A DNA stretch of 64,000 nt from the NCBI GenBank assembly GCA_949825045.1, contig OX463813.1, positions 7,068,001 to 7,132,000 of the forward strand, written 5' to 3'. Of this stretch, positions 52,892-63,110 are shown in pieces (position 1 is the first letter of the stretch; each line of letters opens with the position of its first letter). The stretch comes from Argyresthia goedartella. Its lineage: Eukaryota; Arthropoda; Insecta; Lepidoptera; Argyresthiidae. The position numbers and the translations under genes were made by a program. Under the pieces are notes generated by a model. That model saw only the letters and a list, made by a program, of their open reading frames with translations, had not been told where the DNA came from and searched no databases.

Positions 52892-53573
52892 TAATCGCAC
52901 ATCAAAAATACTGATTTGCACAGCAAAAAAGGATCAACAAAAACACTTTTTATGTTTTATAGTAGTTTATGTGACTGCTACGTAATGGAGGGCATTAATA
53001 CTCGAGAGTGGGTTTATGAAACAAGCCGAAGGCGAGTTTCATAATAATATCACTCGAGAGTTTTAATGCCTAATTATGTACAGTTACATACACTATAGTT
53101 TATCTATACACATATCATAAGCTCTCTTTGATGTGTTCAGGAACCGCATGTTTGACCGGCATTGTGGCTCTGCAGTTGTTTAGCTTGTTCTGTAGTACCA
53201 ACTTCACAGACAAACTAGGGGCGGCACGCAGGCCGGCGTCGGCGTTCGAAATTTGAATGTCATAATATGTAGAAAAATTACACATTATGGTCATAATGTG
53301 TAATTTTTCAGATAAGAAATGAGTTTTTACCAAGTAGTTTAACATTATGCTGATCGTAACGTGCGGTTTTTGTGCCCAGTAAAGAGGGTTTATGATACGT
53401 GTGTAGATAAAATATTTTATCTACACCGTATCATAAACCCTAACCTAACAACCGTTCAACCTAACACGAAGGATAAAGGGTGCTTGGCTTCGCTCACCCC
53501 GTTTACCCTTCACCTAAGCAAGCAAGCTGTGCAATTCACTATTTTTGACGTGCAGTTTAATATTTCCCTTCTA
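52892..53573 (+). mobile_element. MITE family B copy split by an inserted MITE family D
   Basis: TAATCGCACATCAAAAATAC..TTTTTATGTTTTA (52892-52961) is the left part and CAACCTAACACGAAGGATAA..TTTGACGTGCAGTTTAA (about 53456-53573) the right part of one family B element. The 480 bp between are family D. Confidence 0.82.
52962..53450 (-). mobile_element. MITE family D (fold-back), full copy nested in family B
   Basis: GTAGTTTATGTGACTGCTAC, the CTCGAG-bounded hairpin, GTACAGTTACATACACTATA and the end GGTTTATGATACGTGTGTAG give the family D structure in reverse. At its right end ATTTTATCTACACCGTATCA repeats the terminal sequence inverted. Confidence 0.82.
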
Positions 53574-53626
53574 AAAATAATAAGACATCTAATACTCGTA
53601 ATATTATAATTTGTTTCTTAACGTTC

Positions 53627-53752
53627 GTGTTCACTTCTCTGCTGGCCGGAAAAGGAAAAATTTTACAACACTCAAGGCAAATTTTATTTTTGCCCCGCAA
53701 ATGCCCGCAATAGAATCGTACCTTAAGTGATGTCTGTCAAAAAAGTTCCTTA
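53627..53752 (+). repeat. Repeat family E
   Basis: CACTTCTCTGCTGGCCGGAA and GTGATGTCTGTCAAAAAAGT match the reverse complement of 32030-32215. Confidence 0.72.
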
Positions 53753-54062
53753 ATATGTGAAAATAAATTAAACACTACTTGTTTTAGATTAGACAAATTA
53801 TACAAATACAATTTTTTATTTATTTTCTTCCAAAAAACAATAATGATAAAAAAATAAGTAATTGTTTTTATTTATTTACTTTATTATACTTACGTAAGTG
53901 TTAAAGTTGCTGAGGTTAACTTTTTAGATCTGGGTTAAAGAATTTGAGTTAATCTAGCATTTTAGGGCTTGTATGTGGGAGTGACTCCTCATCATAGTTT
54001 TCTTTGCAACAAAATAATGACTAACAACAAACATTTACACATATTCCTATACACATATACAT
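53753..54062. other. AT-rich spacer, nothing recognised
   Basis: No ORF or shared repeat seen. Confidence 0.4.
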
Positions 54063-54246
54063 TGCTGATGGCCCCACCCATACTAGGAAGCCCTATGTCG
54101 CGGGAACCAGAAACAGCGACGTCACAAACATGTAAACATCCAAGACCTGGGGTTTTTATTTTCTTCCTCCCCATCCGGGATTCGAACCCAGGACCTCTCG
54201 ATTGGAGGCTGATTCTCGAAAGAAACGCTATGCTACAGAGCTCGTG
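54063..54246 (-). mobile_element. tRNA-derived SINE (family 2)
   Basis: The minus strand contains GAGGTCCTGGGTTCGAATCC (B box), AAACCCCAGGTCTTGG and GACGTCGCTGTTTCTGGTTC, as in the copy at 23830. The A-box end is degraded. Confidence 0.78.
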
Positions 54247-54309
54247 ACTTAACGTAACGCCTTTACTTTCATTCAAGTTTGACAGCGAGTCTTCGACATC
54301 CAATCAATC

Positions 54310-54740
54310 AATCAGACCACATTCACTCACTGCTTGGTAAAGGCCTCTTCTTCACCACGCCGTCTACTCCGGTCCTCAGCCTCCCGCATCCACTGCCTAC
54401 CAGCTATGGCGATGTGTCGTCTGTCCATCTGGCCGGTGGTCTGCCCACTAGACGTCTTGCTCTTCACCACGCCCTCTGCTCCGGTCCTGAGCCCCCCGCA
54501 TCCACTGCCTACCAGCTATGGCGATGTGTCGTCTGTCCATCTGGCCGGTGGTGGTCTGCCCACTGGACGTCTTGCCGTTCTGGGTAGCCACTCTGTTACT
54601 GCCTTGGTCCACCTTCCGTCATCTCTACTTGCCAAGTGTCCTGCCCACCCCCACTTCAGTCTCGTGATTCGCTTGCCGGCATCGACAATCTTTTTGCGAA
54701 CTGTATGCGAATCGAAGTGTTAGTGAGTCTTACGTACAAT
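54310..54740 (-). pseudogene. RTE-type LINE C-terminal fragment with internal duplication
   Basis: Minus-strand blocks: IVDAGKRITRLKWGWAGHLA, RDDGRWTKAVTEWLPRTARR, PVGRPPARWTDD-like text, then AGRQWMREAEDRSRRRGEEE and AFTKQ, the usual RTE C terminus. The segment around CCTACCAGCTATGGCGATGT is repeated in tandem (54348-54465 and about 54470-54592). Confidence 0.85.
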
Positions 54741-54862
54741 GACATAATGTTAATTTTATCTGAACTCGAACACTGTCTCACTCTGGTATTTATTCCTGCT
54801 TGAGTCACTGCTTATTTCTTAGTGTTCGACATTACTATAAACAATTTAAATTTGCCCAGCAG

Positions 54863-55045
54863 TGTCCAGCGATGACCTAGCCGCGATGTCGGGCGGCAAC
54901 TCGTCGAAGCGCTCGCGCGCGGCCACCTCCGGCTGGGAGGAGGCGGGGGGGGAGTTCTATCAAGAGCTGTACCCGGGGGCGGAGGCCGAGCTGATGGACG
55001 CCGCCGCCCGGCTGCACACGCTGCTGCCCAGCGCGCAGGCCAGAT
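54863..55045 (+). CDS. Exon of an unidentified host gene
   Basis: TTTGCCCAGCAG before 54863 is a plausible acceptor, and the AGAT/GTGAGTG junction after 55045 a strong donor; the exon ends in phase 1. It reads SSDDLAAMSGGNSSKRSRAA, EEAGGEFYQELYPGAEAEL and MDAAARLHTLLPSAQAR, GC-rich at third codon positions unlike the AT-rich surroundings. If the previous exon ends in A, the frame would open with ATG; ATG at 54886 is an alternative start. I do not recognise the protein. It cannot be joined directly to 62200 (wrong phase), nor to a candidate exon at 61785 (immediate stop). Confidence 0.6.
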
Positions 55046-55107
55046 GTGAGTGTTCTGTTAAATGTCAAGGCAACTCTCAAATATCAAATTTCAGGGTACA
55101 TGTATTG

Positions 55108-55270
55108 TATAGTGTTAACCCTATCACTTCTGTGTTGGCCGGATGTGAAAAAATAATGAGATAACAATTAAGGCGAATTTTATGTTGTTGGCCCACAAAT
55201 GCTTACAATAGAATCTTCAGTACTCTAGGTGACGTCTGTCGAAAACGTTCCTTTTTAGGTTCTCTGCGTC
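55108..55270 (+). repeat. Repeat family E
   Basis: CACTTCTGTGTTGGCCGGAT, CAATAGAATCTTCAGTACTC and GGTTCTCTGCGTCTCAGCCG match the reverse complement of 32030-32215. Confidence 0.75.
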
Positions 55271-55284
55271 TCAGCCGGTTAATA

Positions 55285-55470
55285 AACCTGTCAAATGTCG
55301 AGACACCTGTAAAATTGCACGACACCTGTCAAATGGTAAGACACCTGAAAAATGTCAAGACACCTGACAAATGTCAAAACACCTGGCAAATGTCAAGACA
55401 CCTGACAAATGTCACAGTACCTGTCTATTGTAAATGTCGTGAATTCGTGACACGTGTCAAATGTCATGTA
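55285..55470 (+). repeat. Minisatellite, about 19-20 bp unit
   Basis: Seven or more tandem units of the type AGACACCTGACAAATGTCAA with variable bases; GACA/TGTC within the unit is itself inverted. It lies next to repeat family E. Confidence 0.88.
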
Positions 55471-55544
55471 ATACAGTAAATACTAAGGAAAATGCGAGGC
55501 CGAAGTCCGAGCCAAGCGACACGGAAATAACAAAGTTAAAGTAA

Positions 55545-55747
55545 ACATTTCTTTATTACTGAGTAAACAACATTTTTTGTCTCTTCTCTACATTGGTCCA
55601 TTAGTAATGTTGTAAGGGTCTTGCGAACATACATTATATTTTCGAAAATAAAGACTAGCTACAGTTAGTATGCTAATGTCTTTAAAAAGTTCTTCTCTTA
55701 GCGAGTCTGTGCGTTTTAAATTGCTAGAATAGCTCTTTTCTATTATA
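55545..55747 (-). mobile_element. CR1 fragment with internal deletion
   Basis: TTTGTCTCTTCTCTACATTG (3' UTR) is joined directly to GTAATGTTGTAAGGGTCTTG and TTTAAAAAGTTCTTCTCTTA (ORF2). The mariner copy at 55748 begins at its TA. Confidence 0.78.
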
Positions 55748-56397
55748 CACAGTCAGGTCATAAGTTCTGTCACACAATAAAAACTTTTGAATTTAGAACG
55801 CTGGCCACAAAAAAGTTTATTGAATTCGAATTTCGAATTTTTCATGAAAATAAAAATGTGTACTTTTTAGAATTTTCCTCATTTTTAAATATGGAGTAAA
55901 GAAGACCGTGTCGCAGTTATTGCGTTGCATCGTTGCGGTTACGCGCCAATTCAGATTTTAAACTTACTGAAAAATTTGAATATAACCAAAAGATTCGTTT
56001 ATCGTACCATAAAACGATACAATGAAGACTCTAGTGTAGATGACAGGTCAAGAAGTGGTCGCCCTCGCTCTGTTAGGACTCCAGCAGTGATAAAAGCTGT
56101 GAAGGCGCGAATTCAAAGAAATCCCATACGTAAGCAGAAACTGTTGGCCCTTCAGATGGGGTTAAGCAGGACCACAGTGAAAAGGGTGTTAAATGAAGAC
56201 TTAGGGCTTAGGGCATATCGAAGAAAAACAGGACATCGTTTGGACGCTCGTTTAATGGACCTGAGACTGAAGAGATGCCGCGCTTTGTTGAAGCGGTACG
56301 CGGGAAAAAAGCATCGGGAAATTCTTTTTTCGGATGAAAATATTTTCACCGTGGAAGAGAGCTACAACAAACAAAATGATAAGGTGTACGCACAATA
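55748..56397 (+). pseudogene. mariner DD37D copy, 3'-truncated
   Basis: The left end CACAGTCAGGTCATAAGTTC follows a TA (55746-55747). The transposase start has lost eight bases (ATGGAGTAAAG: immediate stop), but the frame 55925-56398 is then open through both helix-turn-helix regions and FSDENIFTVEES. The rest, including the second and third catalytic Asp and the right end, is missing where the CR1 element begins. Confidence 0.9.
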
Positions 56398-56642
56398 GTC
56401 AAAGTACTTTCTTACTGTAGATATTTACATATACTTAGCAAACGTCATTTTTTGCCTCTTCTCTACATTGGACCACTGTGGGAGAAGAAGGGCGTAGAAA
56501 CTCCCACAGATTTATTTTTAGATCTCTTTTAAAAATAGGTTGTGCTTAACTAATACAAATATGAAAAATTTAATTGTTATGATTAATAAGCAGGAATAAA
56601 TAATTACAAAATTATTAACAGCAAGGTCTGTGTTGAGCCAGA

Positions 56643-59510
56643 TTAACCCCATACAGTCCTGTCATTTAAGTAATCTTGAACATTGTAATATCCCTTTTTC
56701 GACAAAGTCGCTTTAACATGCTTTTTAAATTGCTCAAATGGCAATTTCAAAATCTCCAGAGGTATCTTATTGTAGTAGAGAATGCACTGACCCTTGAAAG
56801 AATTGCTAACCTTCGCGAGTCTAAAACGGGGCGCACATAGTCTGTGATTATTTCTTAGGTTAACATTACAGCTGTCGCTAAGTTTGGAAAATGTTTTAAG
56901 GTTCTTGCGTACATACATTATATTTTCAAAAATAAATTGACTAGCTACTGTTAGTATGTCAATTTCTTTAAAAAGCTCTCTTAAGGAGTCTGTTCGTTTT
57001 AAATTATAAATTGCTCGAATAGCTCTTTTCTGTAAAATAAAAATAGTTTGAATATCCGCTGCTTTCCCCCACAACAAGATACCATAGGACATCACACTAT
57101 GAAAGTAACTAAAATATACTAGCCTAGATGTAGCCACATCCGTGCTTTGTCTGATGTTCCTAACAGCGTAAGCCGCAGAACTTAATTTACCAGCCAATTT
57201 ATCTATGTGGGGTCCCCACTGCAATTTGGTATCAATGGTTATTCCAAGAAACTTCGTATCATTTACCAATTCTAACGTGCTGTTGTCTAACACCAAACTG
57301 GTCTCAACTTGCCTGACATTTGGAAGTGAGAATTTGATACACTTGGTTTTACAAGCGTTTAACAATAAATTATTAACTGTGAACCAATTCAAGGTTAAAG
57401 ACAATACACCATTAACATCATCAAAATCTCCTTTTTGTCTTTCAATTTTGAAGACCATTGAAGTATCATCAGCAAACAACACTATGTCAGTTAATTTCTC
57501 CACCATGAAAGGCAGATCATTAATATATACCAGGAATAAGAAAGGGCCTAATATGGAACCTTGTGGAACGCCAATTTTAACACCCGATCCATCAGATTTT
57601 ACGCCGTTAACTTCTGCCTTTTGAATTCTATTGCTTAGGTATGATCTTAGTAGATCCAACGCCTTATTTCTAACTCCGTAATGATTTAATTTAATTAATA
57701 GCGTATTATGATCAACACATTCAAACGCCTTCGACAGGTCGCAAAAAACTCCGATAGCATCCTGTGCGGCCTCCCATGCAGAATAAATATGAGATACAAG
57801 GGTAATACCTGCATCCGTAGTCGATTTACCCCTAGTGAAACCATATTGTTTAGCGTGGAGTTGTTTTGTACGGTTGAAGTGTGAGAGCATTTGATTGAGT
57901 ATAATCTTTTCAAATATTTTACTTAGTGTTGGAAGAACAGATATTGGTCTGAAATTTGAAGGATCGCCCTTATCTCCCGATTTGAACAGCGGTATAAGTT
58001 TACTGTGTTTCATGAGGTCTGGAAAAGCCCCATCGTCAACACATTTATTGAATATATAAGCTAAGTGTGGGGCTATAACTAGAATTACTGAACCAATGAC
58101 TTTGACTGATATACCCCACAGGTCTTCCGTATTTTTTAAGTTAAGTAATTTAAACGTTTTGACAATGTCCTGGGGATATACATGATGAAATTTTAAATAT
58201 ACATTACTGACGCTAGTGTTATTTTTTAATAAAGTCTCTGCTTCAAATGGAGATGAATTTAGACGGTCCGTTGTGAGTACGGGTACATTGGTGAAGAATG
58301 TTTCAAAAGCTCGAGCAACATCAGCGTTGGATTTAACAACATCATCACCTATCTTTAGGCAGAAATCACTGTCCCTTGGTATAACTTTGCCAGTTTCGCG
58401 GTTTATTATTTGCCAAACTGTTTTCATTCTATTATTTGAATTTTGAATTTTTCTATTAATGTGTAAAGTTTTTGCAGTTCTACAAACCAACTTGAAAGTT
58501 TTGGAATATTTTTTAACATAGTCATGTAATTTTCGATCAAAGTTATAGGTTTTTTGATCATAAAGGTCATACAAGATAACTCTACTTTTACGAATCCCAA
58601 ACGTTGCCCAGTCATTAAATTTAGATTTACCGTTGTAGTCACTGACTTTCTTTAATTTGAAAACTTTATTGATTTCTGTCTGAATAATGTTGAAGAAGTC
58701 TGAGTAGATTTTGTTTGGGTTCTGTTCATTAAAATCCGGTACTGGCAAATTTATATCTAAGTTTTTCGTATATGTCTCTAGACTATGGGATGTACTAGGC
58801 CTATAAAATGATGGACCAGTCTTATTCTTAATAGTTATTGGGAATGAAACTGTTTGACCACTGTGATCGGAGGGTAAGCAGTTAATTACACTTTTACTTG
58901 TGAATGCACAGTCACAAAAAACGTTATCTAAGCAAGTTTGGCTGGTAAGTGTAATTCTAGTCGGCTCTAGAAATACATGACATAAATTAAATGATTTGAA
59001 CAGAGTTATTAATCGTCGCTTCAGTGTTGTATCTACAAGCAGATCTACATTAAGATCGCCACAAATAATTAACTTTTTTCTGTTATTACAAAGTTTAATG
59101 AGGGCTTCCTCCATAATTTTCTCAAATATTTCGAAATTGCCATGGCCTTTTTCATCCCTCGGTGGTCTTCTGTAGACACAAACAATAATATGGCTATCTA
59201 ACTCAACACAGGATACCTCTATTTGTCTTTCAACAGTAAGTGCAAGAATATCTTTCCGTTGTTTCACCTTAATATTATTTTTCACTAAGATTAAAGAACC
59301 ACCTCTATCAGCAGTCTTTCTATTGTAACAACTGACAATTTTCTAATTATTTATGTTAAAAGACATCATATTTTCCTTCAACCAGTGTTCAGTAACACAA
59401 ATAATATCAATGTCAGAATTTTTTAGAAATAATTCTAATACAAGTTCTTTGCCAGTTAGCCCCTGGATGTTTTGATGGGCAATATTTAACTGGGGCTTAC
59501 ATTTTGACAT
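56643..59510 (-). CDS. CR1 ORF2: endonuclease + reverse transcriptase (one in-frame stop)
   Basis: From ATG 59510: LNIAHQNIQGLTGKELVLEL and DIDIICVTEHWL open the endonuclease, then a single TAG at 59345-59343 (codon 56), after which the frame is open for 900 codons. Seen further: IICGDLNVDLLVDT, FLEPTRITLTSQTCLDNVF, PSDHSGQTVSF; RT with SKLIPLFKSGDKGDPSNFRP, GVFCDLSKAFECVDHNTLL, GVPQGSILGPFLFLVYINDL, IVLFADDTSMVF; thumb FLGITIDTKLQWGPHI; C-terminal domain to YNVQDYLNDRTVWG. The product nicks DNA and copies the element RNA at the target. Read-through or a GTG at 59285 would give only a partial endonuclease, so this copy is probably dead or very recently dead. Confidence 0.92.
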
Positions 59511-59557
59511 ATTTAGTGGCTCTTGTATGCTAGAGATTTCCTCTATTGTCTTATGAA

Positions 59558-60379
59558 CTAATTTAAATTACTTAGAACAGATTCCAATGTTGCATGCAAA
59601 GTATAATTAACAGGTGAATTCCCAATAGGGGTGCATGTCATATTACTCTTAAAATAAGCTGATGTCAAGTTGAACTTAGTTAAACCAACTATAGCTGCGT
59701 CGCATATATTATAAGCTAACAATGTAGCTACTAATTTTCTATATTTATTAGACAGGTACAATGTATCCCGTGTCAGAGTAAAGTTATGAATAAAATTATT
59801 CATGTCGAAATATAAAATAGCATCGCTGTGATGACATGTTAAATTAAATAAATGAATATTCATTCTATGCACAGATTTGTTCTGTAGTTCTGTCAAATTA
59901 CAGGCATATGGAAAATTGCATAGTATAAATTTGCATTTCATCCTACTATGTAAGTCTAGAAGTGTTTCAACACTTTTATTCAAATCATTCCGACTAATGT
60001 TTGAATGATTTCCTACCATAATTACAATTGTGCTGTACTCATCATAGATACCGCGACTAATCATCTTCACTACATCTACAAATGAACTATTTGGACAGCA
60101 AATGTTCGTTACTTTTTGGTTAAGCCGGTTATGTAATAGAGTCCCAAATCCTGCACCTACTTTGTCGGAGAACAACAGAGTTTTTCTCTGAGCACATATT
60201 TTGGTAGCTGGCGGTACACGAGTGGAGGTGAGTGGCGGGACACACGTGTTGGAGTGCGGTTTAATGCACATGGCGGCGGTTGGCGCGGCATTCGCGGCAG
60301 CGAGCGTCGCAACGTGCGCAACGGCGAACGGCGCGGCCGTCGGAGCAGCAGTAGGTGTATAATGACAGTTTAAATTCAC
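59558..60379 (-). CDS. CR1 ORF1: protein with a degenerate SGNH-esterase-like domain
   Basis: 273 residues. The first 60 are Ala/Pro/Thr-rich; then KTLLFSDKVGAGFG (67-79), STIVIMVGNHSNIS (116-129) and TLTRDTLYLSNKYRKL (201-216) occupy the places of SGNH blocks I (GDS), III (GxND) and V (DxxH). CR1-clade ORF1 proteins are known to carry an esterase domain thought to help bind RNA or membranes. Here the catalytic Ser position is Lys (SDK) and the DxxH His is Tyr, so hydrolase activity is unlikely. It ends 48 bases before the ORF2 ATG. No RRM or CCHC is visible. Confidence 0.75.
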   Translation of the reverse strand: MNLNCHYTPTAAPTAAPFAVAHVATLAAANAAPTAAMCIKPHSNTCVPPLTSTRVPPATKICAQRKTLLFSDKVGAGFGTLLHNRLNQKVTNICCPNSSFVDVVKMISRGIYDEYSTIVIMVGNHSNISRNDLNKSVETLLDLHSRMKCKFILCNFPYACNLTELQNKSVHRMNIHLFNLTCHHSDAILYFDMNNFIHNFTLTRDTLYLSNKYRKLVATLLAYNICDAAIVGLTKFNLTSAYFKSNMTCTPIGNSPVNYTLHATLESVLSNLN

Positions 60380-60380
60380 T

Positions 60381-60530
60381 TCACGATCGTTCGGGCCTAC
60401 GGGCTCGACAGATGGATCGAAAAACCTATCGACAGATGGATCGAAAAACCTATTGACAGTTCAAATTCATTTCACGATCGTTCGGGCCTACGGACTCAAC
60501 AGATGTGTTGAACGCAAAACCCATCGTAAG
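60381..60530 (-). repeat. Tandem repeats upstream of CR1 ORF1
   Basis: TTCACGATCGTTCGGGCCTA occurs at about 60379 and 60472, and GACAGATGGATCGAAAAACC twice between. Such arrays are common in LINE 5' UTRs and may hold promoter activity. Confidence 0.75.
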
Positions 60531-60560
60531 TATAAGTAGCATTCTAATCAGGTCACGCGT

Positions 60561-60796
60561 GTTCAATTTAATTTTATTTCTTGCATAGTTGTGTTTTCAA
60601 TACCTACATTGCCGCAGCGCGTGAACACACACACACACACACTTTCAATTGTGTTTCTGCCACTAACTGCTAACATTAATAAATAAAACCGATCTAGGTA
60701 CTCTATTTCGGTTGATGATATCATAACATAACATAGTTCGGCGATGAGATTGCTCCCTAGTAAGCATGAATTACATTGGATTAATGTTATAACCAA
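60561..60796. other. Spacer with (CA)n
   Basis: An ACACACACACACAC run at 60627-60642; nothing else recognised. Confidence 0.5.
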
Positions 60797-61030
60797 ATTG
60801 ACCATCCGAATGGTCGAGTCGGTAGTACCCTGCCTACAACGCCAGAGGTCCTGGGTTCGAGTCCCGGTGGGACAAATATTTGCGTGATGAGCGTGGATGT
60901 TTGTTTCCGAGTCATGGTTTTTTATCTAAGTATAATATTTATCCCTACAAAAGTATGTATTCAGTTGCCTAGTACCCAAGATACAGGGAATCCTAGTTTC
61001 CCTCAATATCTAGACCAATGTGTGTAAATT
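60797..61030 (+). mobile_element. tRNA-derived SINE (family 1), diverged copy
   Basis: GACCATCCGAATGGTCGAGT, B-box region GGGTTCGAGTCCCGGTGGGA and AGTACCCAAGATACAGGGAA are present with more differences than the other copies. Confidence 0.82.
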
Positions 61031-61784
61031 GTGTACACAGCATCATGACTTTTCCATACGGGACAGAACTTTGCCTGCATGCAGCTGGTATTTATACTCC
61101 GTTTTGCGGAGAGGGACTAGCCCATCGCCGCTCGGGATCGAGCCACTATAAACTGTACCTACAAATCAATTCATGTATAGGTACTACTTTTAAATGGAAT
61201 TGATAAATAGCTCACCTCGTTCTAGCTAGGAAAAAACATCTATGTACGAGTATATACCCATTAAATCATTACTTAGTACTATTTCGAGTAAAGGCCTGAT
61301 CCTTCGGTGGGGACGTTGTACGTATTTGTTGGGCTTATGATAGTTCGGCGATAGACTTTCCCCATGATACCTACAATATGGGTGTTAATGCGGCTGATGT
61401 TTGACCTGAGCGGCGATGAGCTTGTCTCTTCTCTCTAAGAAAAAATAAACTCAATGGCTAAAAGATGCAAACTGTGTGCATCGGTCATCTCGTCTCGCAA
61501 GATATTAAAAACAAAAACTAACATAGCATCACAGCGTTCCCATACGGGGTGGCAAAACTATGCCCACGTACATTCATATAAGTATTTGTGTTTCTGGCAT
61601 CCCATCTAGGAAAGTAAAAACACGTGTAAGTTTTCTTAATGAGGTCAAGCGTATTGGGTTGCATTCGGTAATTTTATTTTTGCGATATTATTTTGCACAC
61701 TGAGTTGTTTCCGCTGAACCTATGTAAGTGTACGTTGTCAGGGCTTGTGATCATACGACCACACATACACATCCTTTTTTTCAG
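61031..61784. other. Spacer upstream of host gene, nothing firmly recognised
   Basis: Short patches such as GGAGAGGGACTAGCCCATCG recur in lepidopteran repeats in my recollection, but no copy pair was established here. It probably contains the promoter or leader of the following gene. Confidence 0.3.
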
Positions 61785-61923
61785 AGTCATCAGTATTTTT
61801 ATTTATAAACGACGGAAATGCAATTAAAAATTATCACTTCTCTTTGGAAGCTACTACGCCTACTACTTCACCAGCACCTCTACTTGCCATCGCCATCGCC
61901 AGCCAACGAGGAATCTGGAAATA

Positions 61924-62592
61924 ATGTACGTAAGTGTTTCACTCTCCACGATGGCACTTACTTACTGGCTCTTACTCAATACCGCCAACAAGTGTTGCTT
62001 ATGCCCTTTTACCTTTGAAACGTCGATATGCGTCTTTCCTTTCCATTCAGAGTTGTCACCGGCTGTCGTATGAAAGACAAAGAGGCTAATTTTTAACTAC
62101 GTCATGTGCCTTCGTGAATGAATCTTAATCTTCATTTTGATCGACTATCAATTTCTATATTGATGGACTTCATCATTAATAAGTGTTGTGATATTTCAGG
62201 TCTGACAACGAATCTACCACTCACACCGCCAAGGTGACAGCGGCAAAACGACGACAGCAGGAGCTCTTCGGAGATTCTGAAGAGGAATATTTTGAGAAGT
62301 ATGTTTCCTTTATTTGGAAGTTTCTTTTCATTATGCCTTATTATAATTATACAGGAGTGTGTATTTATAATATGTGTGTCTAAATGTTTTTTCCTGTTTC
62401 AGTTTGAAAAGTGCTCAACCACCCGGGTACGTGCCAACACCGAAATCAGTTCTCAACAAGAAGACCGCATCGCCCAAGCCCAAGGCCACGTCCGCCAAGC
62501 CACCGCCACCGTCGAAGCGACGTCGTCAGGAGTCGGACGACGAGGAATCGGTGTCTAGGTAAATATGTTTTACGATTCTATTCATCGCAAAA

Positions 62593-62627
<35 letters not shown>

Positions 62628-63110
62628 ACTTAATTCACTTATCTTGTGTATACAAGTCCCCGTAATCCATGTATTTTCGATATCATTCACAGTGTAATAT
62701 AACTAATTCGTTTTATTTACAGACGCAAAGCGACGCAAGCCAAGCGAAAGCAGCCTCCGAAGTCAGAAGAGTGGAGGACGCTAGACTCGGAGAGCGACGG
62801 GGACGTCGCAAAACAACCACTGCGCTTGTTGTCCAGTTATTCTAAGAGGGTCGCGGACGGAGTCGTGCGTCGCTCAGGATATCTTCCAGGAGAGCTATAT
62901 TTAGACCTCAAGATTTATCAGGTGGCTGATATAAAAAACGTTCACCCGTTGAAGCGCTGGGAGAAGGCTGTGTTGGCGCTTAAGCTCCAAGGCGATCACG
63001 AATCGCCAGAATTTGCAGCTTTGAGGCAGCTGCTGAAACGTTCGAAGTTGAAGTTCCCAGAGGAGGGGATGTTTTTTAACGACCGTGTGAGCCAAAATTT
63101 ACAACTATAA
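61924..63110 (+). CDS. Host gene for a basic, probably nuclear protein (about 214 aa, 4 exons)
   Basis: Proposed structure: leader exon ending 61925 (donor GTACGT), exons 62200-62298, 62403-62558 and 62723-63110. All junctions have GT/AG and keep phase (2, 2, 2). The start codon would be split: AT at 61924-61925 joined to G at 62200, giving MSDNESTTHTAKVTAAKRRQ. The next parts are QELFGDSEEEYFE (acidic), a Lys/Ser/Pro-rich stretch with PPPPSKRRRQESDDEES (nuclear-localisation-like) and RKATQAKRKQPPKSEE. The C-terminal 95 residues look folded (LLSSYSKRVADGVVRRSGYL; HPLKRWEKAVLALKLQ; EFAALRQLLKRSKLKFPEEG). AATAAA overlaps the stop. I do not recognise the family. An upstream coding start is possible if other exons exist. 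Confidence 0.65.
62589..62625 (+). repeat. Poly(A) run in intron
   Basis: About 36 consecutive A between the last two coding exons; probably a decayed retroposon tail or slippage, and a likely assembly-length uncertainty. Confidence 0.8.

Larger units (their letters stand above)
56398..60560 (-). mobile_element. CR1-clade LINE, nearly complete
   Basis: Minus strand order: 5' tandem-repeat region (about 60560-60381), ORF1 (60379-59558), ORF2 (59510-56643), 3' UTR to about 56398. Only one in-frame stop was found. At least seven truncated relatives lie in the window (7.7, 13.5, 18.8, 21.6, 25.4, 25.9, 55.5 kb), showing that this family has been active here. The 5' boundary is approximate. Confidence 0.88.

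Noticed and set aside
55285..55470. CRISPR-like array
   Set aside because: Units are contiguous with no unique spacers and the genome is eukaryotic; it is a minisatellite.
61785..61925. Coding exon linking the exon at 54863-55045 to the gene at 62200
   Set aside because: Entered in the required phase it starts with TAG, and the other frames also meet stops before the donor; it is treated as leader sequence.
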